Source: Selenomonas sp.
GTDB lineage: Bacteria; Bacillota; Negativicutes; Selenomonadales; Selenomonadaceae
Assembly (NCBI GenBank): GCA_003518745.1
Contig: DOYB01000075.1
Coordinates: 1 to 7,156 of the forward strand
Direction: 5' to 3'
Length of the DNA stretch: 7,156 nucleotides
This document shows, piece by piece, positions 6,280 through 7,156 of the stretch. Position numbers and translations under genes: made by a program. The number at the start of each line of letters is the position of its first letter. Position 1 is the stretch's first letter. Under the pieces are notes generated by a model. That model did not search any database and was not told where the DNA came from. It was given only the letters and a program-made list of their open reading frames with translations.

Positions 6280-7156
6280 ATGACGTATAGCATTCCCCGA
6301 ATCGTAATCGCTGCCACCCAGAGCGGTTCCGGTAAAACTACTCTGGTAACCGGACTTCTTGGGGCGCTTCGCTCCATGGGACTGAAGGTTCAATCCTACA
6401 AGATTGGCCCCGACTACATCGATCCCGGGTATCATGCTTTGGCAAGCGGCCGTCCCGCCCACAATTTGGATTCCTGGCTCCTTCCCAAGGAACGCATTAA
6501 GAAGCTCTTTGCTGAAACGGCAAAAACGTCGGACATAGCGGTAATCGAAGGTGTCATGGGGCTTTACGACGGTGGCAGAAAGGGAATCAGCTCCACCGCG
6601 GAAATAGCGAAGCTCATTAATGCTCCCGTACTGCTGGTAATCGACTCCAAATCAATGGGAGCCTCTGCCGCCGCCATAGCCTTGGGCTTCCGCGCCTACG
6701 ATCCGGAGGTAAAGCTGGCCGGAGTGCTGCTTAACCGTCTTGGTTCTTCCACCCACGAAGCCATGATCAGGGAGGCTCTTGAAAAAATCAACATACCCGT
6801 TTTCGGCGCGGTGCGCCGCGATGACAGCCTAGCCATGCCTGAACGTCATTTGGGGCTTCTTCCCACTGAGGAGAATCAGGACAGGGAGCTTATCAATCGT
6901 ATCGCGGCGGCTATTGGAAAACAAATAGACCTGAAGGCTGTACTTGCCTTGGCACAAGAGGCAGAGCCTATGGAGATAGTGATCGAGCCCCCTGCCGGCT
7001 CTGACACGGTCAAACCCAAAGACACAGAAAAATGCCGCATCGCCGTTGCCAGAGATGAGGCCTTTTCCTTTTACTATCCCGAAAGTCTTAAGGTGCTTGA
7101 GCAGTATGGCGCTGAAATCATCACCTTCAGCCCGCTGAATGACGCCACGATTCCCG
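6280..7156 (+). CDS. cbiA: Cobyrinate a,c-diamide synthase, 3' end cut by the window
   Basis: ATP- and glutamine-dependent amidase (CobB in aerobic naming) that amidates the a and c side chains of (cob)yrinate. 292 codons are visible without a stop; the family is usually about 450 residues. Shown: P-loop ATQSGSGKT (12-20), KIGPDYIDPGYH (41-52), IEGVMGLYDG (89-98), LLVIDSKSMGASAAA (118-132), GVLLNRLGSS (148-157) and PERHLGLLP (187-195). This is the complete synthetase domain. CRIAVARDEAFSFYYPESL (252-270) opens the class-I glutaminase-like domain, whose catalytic Cys lies beyond the window. The start is five bases after the cbiC stop, with GGAGA at 6267-6271 as ribosome site. The SGSGKT loop and YIDPGYH separate it from CbiP/CobQ-type relatives. 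Confidence 0.95.
   Translation, partial: MTYSIPRIVIAATQSGSGKTTLVTGLLGALRSMGLKVQSYKIGPDYIDPGYHALASGRPAHNLDSWLLPKERIKKLFAETAKTSDIAVIEGVMGLYDGGRKGISSTAEIAKLINAPVLLVIDSKSMGASAAAIALGFRAYDPEVKLAGVLLNRLGSSTHEAMIREALEKINIPVFGAVRRDDSLAMPERHLGLLPTEENQDRELINRIAAAIGKQIDLKAVLALAQEAEPMEIVIEPPAGSDTVKPKDTEKCRIAVARDEAFSFYYPESLKVLEQYGAEIITFSPLNDATIP

Noticed and set aside
5854..6462. Open frame of 202 codons on the minus strand
   Set aside because: It lies opposite cbiC and the start of cbiA, both clear by motif. It is a by-product of the codon pattern.
1..7156. Mobile elements, CRISPR arrays, tRNA/rRNA genes, defence or toxin modules
   Set aside because: No transposase, integrase, spaced direct repeats, tRNA-like folds or toxin-antitoxin pairs were seen. 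The window is filled by signalling and B12 genes.

Overview
The window reads as ordinary bacterial chromosome: dense genes, short spacers, strong AGGAGG-type ribosome sites and a near-consensus sigma-70/sigma-A promoter. Protein flavour (a FIST-sensing hybrid kinase, a short-form CbiH and a CbiA with an SGSGKT P-loop) and moderate GC by eye suggest an anaerobic member of the Bacillota, perhaps a Selenomonas-like Negativicutes. That placement is an inference from style and was not tested by a database search.

Left half (1-3939): two signalling genes point towards each other. The first encodes a large soluble hybrid histidine kinase (FIST sensor, HisKA, HATPase, receiver, HPt and a helical tail), so one polypeptide carries a full His-Asp-His relay. 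The second, on the minus strand, encodes a 260-residue protein with a degenerate receiver followed by an intact receiver and no output domain. A strong hairpin with T-runs on both sides sits between their stop codons and should terminate both transcripts. The kinase HPt histidine could plausibly pass phosphate to the intact receiver, but this pairing rests only on adjacency.

Middle (3940-4122): a divergent intergenic region. It holds the start signals of the receiver gene on the minus strand. On the plus strand it holds a TTGACA-17-TATACT promoter for the cobalamin genes. Two overlapping inverted repeats lie inside that promoter and look like an operator. The predicted 5' leader is only about 50 nt, too short for a cobalamin riboswitch.

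Right half (4123-7156): a tightly packed operon of four corrin-ring genes, cbiH(cobJ)-cbiJ(cobK)-cbiC(cobH)-cbiA(cobB), the last cut by the window end. Together they cover C17 methylation with ring contraction, reduction of (cobalt-)precorrin-6A, the C11-to-C12 methyl shift giving (cobalt-)cobyrinate, and a,c-diamidation. The genes for the intervening steps (cbiF, cbiG, cbiD, cbiE/T) and the early steps are not in this window and must lie elsewhere or downstream.

I see no mobile element, CRISPR array, tRNA, rRNA or clearly new system. The points most worth checking are the operator-like repeats in the cbi promoter and the pseudo-receiver/receiver protein beside the FIST kinase.
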